Source: Laguncularia racemosa (lineage: Eukaryota; Streptophyta; Magnoliopsida; Myrtales; Combretaceae). From it: 64,000 bases of DNA. The notes beneath the pieces were generated by a model, which made no database searches, was not told the DNA's origin, and saw nothing but the letters and a program-made list of their open reading frames with translations. The stretch spans positions 62,001 to 126,000 of the forward strand of contig JBBMOL010000446.1 of assembly GCA_037954665.1 (NCBI GenBank), read 5' to 3'. The position numbers and the translations under genes are program-made. This document shows positions 46,402 to 57,864 of this stretch, one piece after another (within the stretch, counting starts at the first letter, position 1; every line of letters begins with the position of its first letter).

Positions 46402-46981
46402 TGACGCAGCGCGGAAGCTAAAACGAAACAAATCCGAAATTGGATTGGTTTCCCACAACAAAGACACAAGCTTTGATGCAAATTAGGTTGCGCACAACCC
46501 GGAAATTGGAGAAAAACTCTCTCTCAAAGTGTATTCAAATGTATATTAAAACGTAACCCTAATCTATCTGACAAAAGAGTATTTATATGGCCCCGTAAAA
46601 TATCTAAAAAGGGGAAAATCCAAACGTACACGTGGGAGAAATAATAAAATACGCGGCATACACGGTCTCATACACGGCCGTGTATGTAAGCCGTGTATGA
46701 CTCTGTGAATATTCGTGGCTAGGTACACGGTCATGTTCCCAGCCGTGTTAGGAGACCGTGCTCGCCTCTTTTGAAATCTTGATCGAATACACGGTCACGA
46801 TACACGGCCGTGTATGGGGGCCGTGTATACTTCTGTGGAAATCTGACTGAGGACATGGTCGTGAAGCACGGTTGTCTCCTAGCCGTGTAAGGAAGCCGTG
46901 TATACGTCTGTGGCTCTGAATTGGATACACGGTCTATATGCACGGCTGTGTGTTCAGGCCGTGTGTCCCCTGTCTCCATCA
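46402..46981 (-). repeat. Element E1 3' LTR
   Basis: 580 bp; on the minus strand TGATGGAGACAGGG...GCTGCGTCA. A minus-strand TATA-like ATATAAATA lies at 46580-46588, about 75 bp from the CACGG array. Because the glycine-rich-protein gene is in the same orientation, transcripts starting here would run towards it. Confidence 0.93.
46658..46970. repeat. CACGG array in the E1 3' LTR
   Basis: CACGG sites start at 46673, 46736, 46803, 46867 and 46941 (steps 63-74). Each is followed 13 bp later by a GCCGTG or ACCGTG half-site. The spacer carries GTATACTTCTGTGG/GTATACGTCTGTGG, shared in reverse complement with E2. Confidence 0.92.
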
Positions 46982-47281
46982 TTCTCCCCCACCAATGGAG
47001 AACTCGACCCCGAGTTCTCGTCCGGATATAGAGGAGTATCATCGGCATGAATAGGTGACAAGTCCGCTACATTGAAAGTGCAAGATATATTCATATCTTT
47101 CGGGAGTTGTACAACATATGCCGTGTGTCCCCTGTCTCCATTATTCTCCCCCACCAATGGAGAACTCGACCCCGAGTTCTCGTCCGGATATAGAGGAGTA
47201 TCATCGGCATGAAAAGGTGACAAGTCCGCTACATTGAAAGTGCAAGATATATTCATATCTTTCGGGAGTTGTACAACATAT
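46958..47281 (-). repeat. 162-bp tandem duplication over the pol end, PPT and LTR edge
   Basis: Copies 46958-47119 and 47120-47281 start with GCCGTGTGTCCCCTGTCTCC and run through the PPT (minus GGTGGGGGAGAA) and the pol C-terminus. The second copy therefore carries its own PPT and 24 bp of LTR edge inside the element. Confidence 0.95.
46982..46993 (-). other. Element E1 polypurine tract
   Basis: On the minus strand GGTGGGGGAGAA lies directly before the LTR start TGATGGAGAC. A second, internal copy lies at about 47144-47155. Confidence 0.88.
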
Positions 47282-47670
47282 GCGTTGTCATTGATCTTGC
47301 GTACAACTTCATAGGGACCGTACTTCCTGGGTTGAAGTTTCCCATACTTCCCTACAGGGAATCGCTCCTTCCGAAGGTAAACCATTACCTGATCGCCAAC
47401 TGCAAAGAGCTTCTGCCGTCTATGCTTATCTGCATCCCCTTTGTACCGTGTGTTGGATTCCTCTATCTTTCGCTTAACTTCTTCAGTAGTCGCTTGGTGT
47501 TGCTCCGCCATATGTTTAGCCGCTACATCGCCCACCATGTCCTTGGGTAATTTGAGCAAGTCCAGCGCATGTTGTGGTGTTTTTGTGTATACCACCGATA
47601 ATGGAGACCTTCCAATAGTTCGGTGGATAGAACTGTTGTAAGCGAATTCGGCTTGAGCCAATGCTTGATC

Positions 47671-48114
47671 TCACTGTCCCGGTTTCTCACCGCAGATGCT
47701 TCTGATGAGGTTTTCGAGGGTTCTGTTAGTCACCTCGGTCTGTCCGTCGGTTTGAGGATGAGCGGTGCTGCTGTAATTCAGGGAGGAATCAAACATAAAC
47801 CAGAGGGTCTTCCAAAAGTGACTAAGGAATTTGCTATCCCTATCTGATGTGATAGACTTTGGGACTCCATGCAGCCGCACCACTTCCTTGAAGAACAACC
47901 GTGCAATAGCCCGTGCGTCGGCGGTCTTCCTGCATGGGATGAAATGAGCCATCTTGGAAAACCTGTCAACTACAACAAACACAGAGTCAGCACCTCGTTG
48001 GGTACGAGGCAAACCCAGTATGAAGTCCATCGACAAATCCTCCCAAATGTTTGAAGGCACGGGGAGAGGGGTGTATAGACTAGTGTTTTGGGATTGCCCC
48101 TTAGACACTTGATA
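47671..48114 (-). pseudogene. Element E1 integrase core
   Basis: SMDFILGLPRTQRGADSVFV, DRFSKMAHFIPCRKTADARA, SDRDSKFLSHFWKTLW and TDGQTEVTNRTLENLIR show the DDE integrase core with its acidic positions present. It ends at a TGA that replaces a tryptophan codon. Upstream it is separated from the zinc finger by TAA at about 48118. Confidence 0.9.
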
Positions 48115-48117
48115 AAT

Positions 48118-48555
48118 TTAGCACCTTTCCACAATCCGATACACATCCCTTCTCAACCGAGGCCAAAAGTATCTGGCGGTAACTGCAACTAATGTCTTAT
48201 CTCTACCCATATGTCCCGCCAATCCTCCACCATGCAAGTCCCTGATAAGCTTTTCTCGCAAAGAAGATTCGGGAATGCACAACTGGTTCCCTTTCATCAA
48301 ATATCCCTCATGTATATGGTAGCCGTCACACGGTTCCCTGTTGGCACACTTAATCCAAGTGTCCTTAAAGTCGCCATCGTTCTCATACAGTTCCTTTAGC
48401 TTTTCAAAGCCGACAATGTCTGTACTCAAAGTAAGCAGGACATTCGCTCTTCTACTCAGGGCGTCCGCGACTTTGTTTTGCACACCTGACTTGTGCATCA
48501 ACCTGAAAGGAAACCTATGCAAAAACTCAATCCACCTGGCGTGCATATCCTTACT
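48118..48555 (-). pseudogene. Element E1 RNase H end and integrase HHCC region
   Basis: Opens after a TAA that replaces an arginine codon (at about 48556-48558). It carries ISKDMHARWIEFLHRFPF, VQNKVADALSRR (RNase H end) and an HGGGLAGHMGRDKTL zinc-binding start. It ends RDVYRIVERC, then a stop. The following residues read I-Y instead of the expected I-C, so the second zinc cysteine is lost as well. Confidence 0.88.
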
Positions 48556-48558
48556 AAT

Positions 48559-51474
48559 TTAGGTCTGACCACTCAAATGTTTAAGAGCCCCACAATCCGA
48601 ATACAAAACGAACTCTTTCCCGACCAGGTAGTGTTCCCACACTTTAAGGGCCCTTACCACGGCGCAGAACTCCTTATCATAGGTAGACCAAGTCCTCCTT
48701 GCTTCGCATAGCTTCTCACTGTAAAAGGCTATTGGTCTTTTCTCCTGTGATAGTACTGCACCTACTCTGACCCCACTAGCATCGCAATCCACTTCGAACA
48801 ATTTTTCAAAGTCTGGTAGAGCTAGTACAGGCGCGCTACACAATCTCTGCTTCAGGTTCATGAAGCTCAAGTTAGATTCTTCGCCCCATTGGAACTTTCC
48901 TTTCTTTAGGCATTCGGTCAAGGGTGCAGCAACAGTACTAAAATGCCTAATGAACCTTCTGTAGAAACTGGCTAAGCCGAGGAAGCTTCTCAATTCCGTT
49001 ACGGTTCTTGGAACAGGCCATTCCCTAATTGCTTTTACCTTCTTGTCATCTACCATCACTCCCTCACTACTAACAACAAACCCCAGGAACAACAGTCGTC
49101 TTGACATAAAGGTGCACTTTTTAAGATTAGCGAACAACTTATTCGCCTTTAATGTAGATAACACACACCTTAGATGTTCTAAGTGTTCTTCTTCAGATTT
49201 ACTGTATATTAGAATATCGTCAAAGTACACAACAAGAAAACGACCATTGAAAGGTTTCAATACTTGGTTCATTACTCTCATGAAGGTGCTCGGTGCGTTA
49301 CTCAACCTAAATGGCATCACTAGCCACTCATACAGCCCCTCCTTAGTCTTAAACGTCGTTTTCCACTCGTCTCCAGGACGGATTCGAATTTGGTGATATC
49401 CACTCCGCAAGTCTATCTTGGAGAAAATAGTAGCGCCACTCAAACGGTCCAACATATCCTTAATGCGGGGTATAGGGAATTTATACCTTATGGTAATCTT
49501 GTTGATAGCTCGGCTATCAACACACATCCTCCAACTCCCATCTTTCTTGGGAGTTAACGATGCCGGAACCGCACATGGGCTTAGGCTATCCCTGATGAAA
49601 CCTTTGTCCAAAAGCTCTTGGACCTTCTCCTGGAGAATCCCGGCTTCCTTAGGACTCATTCTGTAATGCGGGAGGTTTGGGAGACTAGCCCCGGGCACCA
49701 GGTCAATCTGGTGTTGAATATCCCTCAAAGGAGGTAGTCCATCGGGTAGGTCGTCTGAGATCACTTCCTTGAACTCTTCAAGAAGATCCTTCACCGCCCC
49801 TGGCACTTCTCTATCAAGTTCCTCCCCTCCTTCGGTCACTCCTTTCACGATGAGGGCGTGTACTACTCGCGATTCCTTCAAGTCGTCCATCACTTCCTTC
49901 TCAGATTGAGCGACAGTTAAGAATGAGCGACTCTCAACCTTCTTCCCTTTAACACGTCCTTCCCTCTTCAATGGTAATAAGGTGTACTTCACACCCTCCT
50001 TCTCCAACCAGTAGACATTTTCTTTGCCCGCATGTTGCGCGTCCACGTTAAACTGCCATAGTCTCCCGAACAAGATGTGGCAAGCATCCATGTCTACAAT
50101 GTCGCAGAATGCTTCATCCCGATACTTCCCTATTGAGAAAGGTACCCTGCATCTCTCCTTAACTTCAATTTTCTTGGCGGCCTTGATCAAGCCAATAGTA
50201 TAAGGATTCGGGTGCTTCTCAACGGGCAGCTGCAGTTGTGTTACAACCTCCCTTCCTATGATGTTCTCGCAACTGCCGCTGTCTACTATCAACTCAAATA
50301 GCTTCCCCGAGATCATACACCATGTACGAAACAATTGGTGCCTCTGCGTGAACTCTTCCTGCTTTGGAGTGAGCATCATGCGCCGAATTACATATGATGG
50401 CTCCGCTGCTTCTTCTTCTTCCTCAGAGTACTCTCCCTCTCCATCGAGCTCACAGCAAATTTCCTCATCATCTTCCCTATCGAGGATGTTGACGCTCTTC
50501 CTCGCTGGGCATTCGTTTGATCGATGACCCGGTTGGTTGCATCGAAAACACTTGCCCAATATGGGTTTGGCATAGGGATTGTTCTGTCTTTGAACTCCTT
50601 TCAGCTCCATCGGTTTTTTCCCCTCACTTTTCTCCTCCCTCCTAGACATGTCCTCCGTTGGTTTGTATGGTGTAACTCGACTTTTCTCAAGTATCGGTCG
50701 ACTACCACCACCTATAGCTTCGCCTACATACCCTTTCCGTCCTCCCCCGTATCTACTCCCTTGCTCCTGCAACACAAGCTCGGCTCGGAGAGCCAAGTTC
50801 TTTGCTTCCACGAGGGTTCTCACCATCGTCACTCCAATATTATCTTTGATTTGTAATTTCAGCCCTTCTACATACCTCGCAACTTGCTGACCTTCGCTCT
50901 CCCTCAAATCATTCCGTTCTGCCAGCCTCATGAACTCCGCCGTATACTCATGCACGGAACGTTGTCCTTGGCGGCACCGCTGATATTGTTGGAACAATAT
51001 CTGCTCGTAATCCGGCGGGAGGAAGTCATGTTGCAGCAGTTGCTTCATGCAATACCATGACCTTACCGGGTGCTTTCCTTCCCGCTGCCTCCTACTTTGC
51101 AATCTCTCCCACCATGCCGAAGCACCACTCTTCAACCTGCACGCCACCAGCCTTACCCGACGGTCCTCGGGAATTTCCATGTAGTCGAAGAACCGGTCCA
51201 CTTCCGCCAACCAATCCAGGACGCCTTCGATGTTGAGACTGCCATCGAACCAAGGAATATCAACCTTCAACCGGTAGTCTCCGCCATCCCCGTGATCATA
51301 ACCCCTACGGTTCCTCCTGTGATCAACTTCTCTAGGATAGTTTCCATGAGGAGCCATCCGATGACCACCGCCTCTTCCACCACGTCCTCGCCGCGGTCTA
51401 CTTCCGTACGTATCATCACTCTCTTCGCTGGACTCTTCACTCTCCACACGCCCCCACCTGTTCTCAACGACAGG
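48559..51474 (-). pseudogene. Element E1 gag-protease-RT-RNase H (longest open stretch)
   Basis: About 970 codons open, with a first methionine at 51447. Gag: DIPWFDGSLNIEGVLDWLAE, ASAWWERLQSRRQREGKHPV and LFQQYQRCRQGQ, then a CCHC zinc knuckle CFRCNQPGHRSNEC (50510-50551). Protease has VDSGSCENIIG (about 50262-50294). RT has SKIDLRSGYHQIRIRPGDEW and the catalytic VVYFDDILIYS (about 49203-49235). RNase H has VDCDASGVRVGAVLS and LVGKEFVLYSDCGALKHL. The length and order match a complete gypsy polyprotein minus integrase. It is separated from the gag start by one TGA. All catalytic residues I can check are present here. Confidence 0.93.
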
Positions 51475-51727
51475 TCAGATCACGCGTCCCCCGAATTCCT
51501 CCACCGCACGTGGTGGATTTCTGCCAGCGCCTCCAACCCTATTGGGGTCAACCACCAGAGCATCGAAACGCTCGATCAGTTCATCAAGGTGCCGTTCCAT
51601 ACGCCCGACCTTCTGATGCATTGCGTCGAACTCTGCCCTAGGAACCCATTGATGGTTCCCTTGAAACCTCGCATCTTGAACACCGTTAAGAACACGACCG
51701 CCATCAACACCGTCATTAGCCGACATC
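51475..51727 (-). pseudogene. Element E1 gag N-terminus
   Basis: The natural gag start is probably ATG at 51727 (MSANDGVDGGRVLNG), 18 bp after the PBS. Upstream methionines in the same frame lie in the LTR. The segment has ERHLDELIERFDALVVDP, a short coiled-coil-like helix, and ends NPPRAVEEFGGRVI at a TGA. The related element E2 has an arginine codon there, consistent with C-to-T change. Confidence 0.88.
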
Positions 51728-51742
51728 TCCGCAGGAAATAAC

Positions 51743-51759
51743 CTTGCTCTGATACCAAC
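51743..51759 (-). other. Element E1 primer binding site
   Basis: On the minus strand TTGGTATCAGAGCAAGG directly follows the LTR end. It is an intact tRNA-iMet-type PBS. Confidence 0.95.
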
Positions 51760-52386
51760 TGACGCAGCGCGGAAGCTAAAACGAAACAAATCCGAAATTG
51801 GATTGGTTTCCCACAACAAAGACACACGCTTTGGTGCAAATTAGATTGCGCACAACCCGGAAATTGGAGAAAAACTCTCTCTCAAAGTGTATTCAAATGT
51901 ATATTAAAACGTAACCCTAATCTATCTGACAAAAGAGTATTTATATGGCCCCGTAAAATATCTAAAAGGAGAAAATCCAAACGTACACGTGGGAGAAATA
52001 ATAAAATACGCGGCATACACGGTCTCATATACGGCCGTGTATGTAAGCCGTGTATGACTCTGTGAATATTCGTGGCTAGGTACACGGTCATGTTCCCAGC
52101 AATGTTAGGAGACCGTGCTCGCCTCTGTTGAAATCTTGATCGAATACACGGTCACGATACACGACTGTGTATGGCGGCCGTGTATACTTCTGTGGAAATC
52201 TGACTGAGGACACGGTCGCGAAGCACGGTTGTCTCCTAGCCGTGTAAGGGAGCCGTGTATACGTCTGTGGCTCTGAATTGGATACACGGTCTATATGCAC
52301 GGCCGTGTGTTCAGGCCGTGTGTCCCCTGTCTCCATCATTTATAGCACGGCCGTGTGTTCAGGCCATGTGTCCCCTGTTTCCATCA
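51760..52386 (-). repeat. Element E1 5' LTR with duplicated outer end
   Basis: 627 bp. Positions 51760-52338 match the 3' LTR. The outermost 48 bp (52339-52386) repeat 52291-52338 with a few changes, so the LTR end is duplicated. The target duplication TAAAA starts only after the second copy. The CACGG array spans 52014-52378. Confidence 0.9.
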
Positions 52387-52391
52387 TAAAA

Positions 52392-55016
52392 CCCAGCAGA
52401 ACAAGAAACACACGGCCATTAAAGTGAGTGCTGACTTTTAGAGGTCGATGATAAGTTTCTTTCTCTTCTCCATGCAAACGGAGAGAAACAAAACATTGAT
52501 GCTAGTTCCAGACATCCGTAACAAAACATTATGCATGTGTGGGTATTTAACGAGATATCAAATGGATCATAGAAGAAAAGAATGGTTCGTCTGAGCCCCC
52601 ATCTTTAGAAATTCCATCTATTAATTCTTTTGGACTTCGAAAAATAAGGTTTATACATAGAAAAATAAAGCTCATTGTATGTTTGATTGTTTTGTGTATC
52701 ATAAAGATAATGAGAAGAGTTATTAGAGGTGGATGGTTTTTGTTTTTCCCTTCTTTCTAGAGAGTATGGCTCTCCTTGGATTATGATTTAGTGTTCTATA
52801 ATGATATATTTTAGTAGGGAAAGACGCAAGGTGGGAAGGCCATAATCAATATCCACTAGTTCTTTATTTCCAGTGCTTGTTGTATGCTGTAAATGTAAGG
52901 GAATGGAATCTTCCCTTCTTTTAGCTTGAAAAATGAATCAATCGTGAGAAACCCACCCCCCCCCCCCCCAACTTTTTTTTTTCCCCATTACTCAAACTTG
53001 ATTATTAGTTTTTTTTTTTCTTTGTGATAAATAAACCAAGAAAATATAAGTGAAAATAATGTATCAAGTCACAATATATATTTAATTAGACATATTCATT
53101 AAAACCATATGACATTTTTATTTACTAAGTGTCTTAATTAGAATATATAATACAACGATTATGGTCCAGGCATCATATGATGCAATATATATATATATAT
53201 AATATAGTACGCGGTATACATATAACTTTATCTACAATTTATAATATAATTAGCCACATAAAAAATATAATTAATATCTATATATACATGGTGTTATATA
53301 TAAGTTAGATATTTTTTGATATATAAATTACGAAATATTTATGATTTATAGTGCTTTAAATAATTGATATGTGAAATAATATAAGAAGACAACCACCGAA
53401 AACTAAATTATGAAAGAAAGAAACTTTCATGAAATAAAAAAAGATAATGAAATGGAAAAAAAAGGACAACGATATAATAATATTTATAATAGTACCATAA
53501 AAAAATTATACAATAAAAAGAAAAGTGACAAGTGAAAGAAAACACAATATGTTATACATAATAACAATTTCTAACCTAGTTATATATGATATAGACGAAA
53601 GGAAAACTATGTTTGTGTAATGATGATGGTAAAATGTAGTATTTCAATGTAAAAAAATTTATAATATTTGTTTCTTGCTCTTAGAAAGGATTCTTTTGAG
53701 GTAAATTATGTGATTGCTCTCTATAAAAAAGGGAGAAAATCAATAAAAAAAAAATCGTTTCCCCCAAAATTAAGTAGATCATTGATATCCTTAAAATAAA
53801 ATTGAACCTTTGAGCTTATCTCTTTGACCTAGCTATCTTGGCGAGAGAAGGTGAGATCAAAATTATAAATATGGTATTTGAAATTGCATTTGAGTAAATT
53901 CTAATATGAAAAGTTGATTGTTTTTATTGATCACAAGGAAGAAATAGGGAGACGCAAACCATTTTTTAAGTTGACCCAATACAGCTAAAATATCTTAAAT
54001 ATGCAGATCTATCCATTCCTTTGAATGCTGCTAAAATAATAGATATATATTTTGGAAGAAATCAACGGGATGATATATTAATGCGACTTTATTGGAATCG
54101 TGCAGGGTGCAAGCTATTGTTGGATAATAGTATTTGGGCCAGATATAATGGGCTCTTATATTAAATAAAGATACAAAAGCTTTGCCATTCTCCTTTAGCC
54201 TGAACATTGGTTTGTAATTTTTTGGGCTGGGGACATCCGTTCCTCTATCTTAGCTTTTAAACGTCACATAGTTTCAATATAAAAATAAATTTCAGATACT
54301 TGTATTACAGCCTCACTAGGCTTTGTTAATTTTACACCCTTTCATTTCATGGCATGTGACACGTGTCGTTTTCATTCAAAAGATCCCAAACAGCTAGTTA
54401 AAAAACCAATTTAAATGGTATAGCTTTTTTTTTTTTCGTTTCTCTTTTCAAATAACTTTAATCTATTGCAGATAAAAATTTCCAGATCGAAAAAAGAAAT
54501 GATATAGATTTATGGGAAACAAATTCTATATCAATCAAGATCTTTTAGGTGTAAAAGTTTGATGGAAATTGAGAATATAAGAGAAAAAAAGTGATAAATG
54601 AAGAAAATTGGAGAACTGAAGATTGAGATTTGAAAATGAGAAAGATTTGATGAATTTGGCCTTGTGAGAAATGAAAGGGATTGGGTACTTGCAGGAATTA
54701 GTGAGAAGAATTTGAAAATGAAGAAGAAAAAAAAAAAAAAACGAAAAAAATAAAGCGTGCGAGGAATTACTCACAATTCCTATTCCTAGCCTGTGTTCTC
54801 TTCTTACCATTATGGTTTTAATGGCAGCGGCTCAACAATTGCTAGCGCAAGCGGCCAGGCCCATATTCTTATTATTCTTATTATTTAATTTTTCTTTTTT
54901 TCGAATTAGCTAATTGGCTCCATCCCAAGCCACCAAACTAGCAGCTCGGTTCTTACTCACTTCCGAGTCAGCACTGGCTGAAGGTCATCTATCCACAATT
55001 CCTAGACCAATTATTT

Positions 55017-55050
<34 letters not shown>

Positions 55051-55879
55051 ATAAAGAAAGAAGTTAATGGTTAAGGAGCCATGATCCATCGAACTAGCAG
55101 TTCGGTCCGTCCCAACCTTGCCACATGCTCATGGTTATCTCCACAATTTGGATTTGGGGTGGCAAATGAACTTATAAAAGTACATGAACTTCTTTTGCAT
55201 TTTTCGGGGATACAGCACTTTATTTTTTGTTAAATTAGTAAAATAACTTATTTAAGTTTGCTTCATTTGGATTATTATATCTCATTATTCTTACTTCAGA
55301 TAGGTCAAATAAATTCTTGATTTATTTTATACATTATTTAAGAATCAGATTCAACTAACAAGAATGCGTTTTTCTCTAAATAGTTCATATTATTATTTCT
55401 ATTTTGCTTCAAAAAATTTCCTAAACCGGATGTGATGGTTGTGAAATGTCACTTTCATTGTTTGGCTAGATATAATGCCCAGTACCAACTAAAAGGAACA
55501 AATCATTGAAGTTTTACTTGTAAATTTGAGTTTCAACCAAGCAATCACCAGAAGATGTAATTTATATAGCTATCAGATGCTTTTTAGTAAATAAGCAGTG
55601 AAAATATACTTGGACATGTCACATGGATTACCAAACAGAAGTACAACTTATCCTTTGACTAGTACAACTACAGCCCAACATGGTTACGATGGCCTGACAG
55701 GAAAAGATAGACAAAAGTAAAAGAAAAGAAAGGGAGACTGCAGGGTCAACTTCGGGGATCTATCCCTTGCTGGATGCATGCTTCGTTCCCTGGTTTTTCA
55801 CGTCTTTTCGTTACGTAAAGCCCGCATTACATGCACTTATTCTGTGGGCTCTTACTTATAATACAACAGGATATTAAAG
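52392..55879. other. AT-rich intergenic DNA
   Basis: No gene recognised. It contains a C run (about 52959-52972), (AT)n near 53187-53202 and an (ATT/TTA)n microsatellite at about 55018-55052. A partial duplication (AACTAGCAG(C/T)TCGGT near 54947 and 55093) is present. The 91-codon minus frame at 54535-54810 is Phe/Ser-rich with no domain. Confidence 0.5.
55018..55052. repeat. (ATT)n microsatellite
   Basis: TTATTTATTTATTATTATT... trinucleotide run, directly visible. Confidence 0.9.
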
Positions 55880-57274
55880 CAAAGTTTATTATCTTTTACA
55901 TCATTTATTTCCATATACAATTCTCATCATCATAATTATCATGCAAATCTTAAACACAAACACATATATGACAAGGATATCCCTATTTGTCTGTAAGTGT
56001 AAACCATACATAATACCTTCCTTTGTCCACGAATTTAAACCATACATAATTATATATATGTAATAATAAGTACTTCCTACTGTCTATAAGTTCAAGAGTC
56101 ATTCCATAATATATATACGTATATATGTATATCTCTCCATTATCCATGAGTTTATTCCATACATAGTTTATATATATATATATATTCTCCATTGTTTATG
56201 AGCTTATGAGTCTTTTCATACCACACACATAAGTCCATCTATACAAGATGATTCTAAATTTACCCAAATCATTTCAATATATGACTTTACTATAAACAAT
56301 GTTATATATCAATCATTGAGGTGCTTCCTCGAAAACATCGACCCTTTCTCCGTTCCTTGAACCTAGTCAAGTACAATCACACATAGCCAATCACATTTAT
56401 TTTCAATATTAATTTAGATTTAATAACATTTCTAACCTAATACACACAAACAACAAGCACAATATACATGTACTTGTTAAGTAGCAATTGATCTTTTCAT
56501 ACTTCTACAATCTTCCAACCCTCAAACCTCTTCACATCTATAATTACGTACACTTAAAATCACAAGTGAACAAAATATAATGGAATAGTGAGTGTTTTGG
56601 AACAACATAGCCATGTGGGTAGCCCTGTAAGGCACACGTGAGTGAACACAACTATGTTAGTGATTGTGTATCTTTCTGTATATTTTTTTTCAATCCAGCA
56701 AGCTCAAGTATACAATTATATATTTGGCTATATACTTCAACATGATAGGATACATGGTTGAGTATAGTAATCATGTACCTTTCTAAGAATTTGTGTGACT
56801 TGACATGTCTAAGTACGCAAGTAGGCCTAGTGACCGTGTACCTTTCTATATACATTCGTATTTCAACATGGAAAGGTACTCGTGCGTGTACCTAATCATA
56901 CAGTGGATTGCTCTATCGTGAATTCCTTTTTCCAATTTGTACATTCCTAATTCTTCAAATCTAAACAAAATTCCTCACTTTTAAGTCTAATTATGCATTG
57001 TTTTTCACATTAGAATACTAATTGGTTTTAATCTAATGTCTTGCCATGTTTAATTGTTCTAACAATTGAATTCCTATCCTGAAACTTTTGTTGCACTGAT
57101 TGTTTTATAGTGAAATCCAAGGAATTAACACGAATCTATATTATACATATATAAGTGATGATCAATAATTATTTATCGGTTTACTTATTGTGGTTAAGTT
57201 TTTGGATTGTAGGATGTGGTAACCCTTTTCTCTCCTAGAGTTCTATAGGTAGTGTTTAAGGTTTTGTAGCATGC
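55880..57274 (-). mobile_element. Decayed Tekay-like LTR remnant hit by E2 and F
   Basis: It resembles the right part of the element A LTR (for example TCAATCATTGAGGTGCTTCC near 56310 versus TCGATCATCGAGGTTCCCC near 20697, and similar GTGTACCTTTC/TACATTCATATTT phrases). It continues after E2 at 63022-63052 (AAATGAGAAAAGGGTTAGAG versus CAAATGAGGGAAAAGAAGAG near 21678). The left limit is uncertain. Traces of CACGG-like sites occur at 56600-56900. Confidence 0.5.
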
Positions 57275-57837
57275 TGATGGAGACACGGGCTCATACATGG
57301 TTTGTTACACGGCCGTGTAACGAGTCAGGGGAACTTCTAGAAGCATACACGACCTCCATACATGGTCAGGAACACGACCGTGTATTCGGTCGGAATTTCT
57401 CACAGAAGCATACACGGCCTCCATACACGGTCAGGAACACGGCCGTGTATTCGGTTGGAATTTCTCACAGAATCATACACGACCTCCATACACAGCCAGA
57501 AGCACGGCCGTGTATTTCGCCAGACATGCTCCCAGAAACATACACCGCTGTGAGGCACGACCGTGTATACGACAGAGGACAGACGTATATAGTAATATTT
57601 ATTTCCACGTGTACGTGTATATTTCCCTTTTTATGTATTTTTACGGGGCCATATATATACCGTTGTTAGGTTATTTTAGGGTTACGTTTTGATTGCTTAT
57701 TGAAACATACTTTTGAGAGAGGATTTTCTCCGTTTATCGGTTGTGCGCAACAAGATTTCATCAAAGAGTATTTTTTTGTTGTTTGTGAAACCAATCTATA
57801 ATCGGATTTTTTTCATTACGCTATCCGCGCCGCGTTA
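57275..57837 (+). repeat. Element E2 5' LTR
   Basis: 563 bp. The CACGG array fills the first 300 bp, and a TATA-like ATATATATAC lies at 57651-57660. It ends CCGCGTTA just before the PBS. Confidence 0.93.
57282..57567. repeat. 65-bp tandem CACGGCCGTG array, E2 5' LTR
   Basis: Palindromic sites lie at 57308, 57373 (decayed), 57438 and 57503: exactly 65 bp apart. Each unit has CACAGAAGCATACACGGCC, a CACGGTC 13 bp on and the palindrome 12 bp further. The frames at 57271-57669 and 57362-57553 are repeat shadows. Confidence 0.95.
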
Positions 57838-57855
57838 GTTGGTATCAGAGCAAGG
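57838..57855 (+). other. Element E2 primer binding site
   Basis: GTTGGTATCAGAGCAAGG directly after the 5' LTR. Intact tRNA-iMet type. Confidence 0.95.
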
Positions 57856-57864
57856 CTATTTCCT

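Larger units (their letters stand above)
46954..47667 (-). pseudogene. Element E1 integrase C-terminal region, with duplicated tail
   Basis: It continues the integrase after a TGA at 47662-47664 (a TGG in frame elsewhere). Motifs: AQAEFAYNSSIHRTIGRSPL, VVYTKTPQHALDL, GDQVMVYLRKERFP and YGPYEVVRKINDNAYVVQLP. The last 54 residues (from about AYVVQLPKDMNIS to VGENDGDRGHT) occur twice in tandem through the 162-bp duplication. The frame ends 24-28 bases inside the LTR. Confidence 0.9.
46402..52386 (-). mobile_element. Element E1: near-complete Ty3/gypsy retrotransposon
   Basis: Flanked by TAAAA at 46397-46401 and 52387-52391. On the minus strand: 5' LTR (51760-52386), PBS, a single gag-pol frame, PPT, 3' LTR (46402-46981). 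The coding region has four premature stops and no frameshift that I can see. LTRs differ at about 16 of 579 aligned bases by my count. Odd features are a 48-bp duplication at the outer end of the 5' LTR and a 162-bp in-frame duplication spanning the pol end, PPT and first LTR bases. No chromodomain is recognised. The same family as E2. Confidence 0.96.

Noticed and set aside
46731..47048. Arg/Thr-rich frames in the E1 LTR (also at 52088-52339)
   Set aside because: Products of the CACGG array, repeated in both LTRs.
51070..51741. 223-codon plus-strand frame
   Set aside because: Exact antisense of element E1 gag. No independent coding signal.
52339..52391. TTTAT directly after 52338 as the E1 target duplication
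   Set aside because: It does not match TAAAA at 46397-46401, whereas TAAAA at 52387-52391 does. The LTR is therefore extended to 52386.
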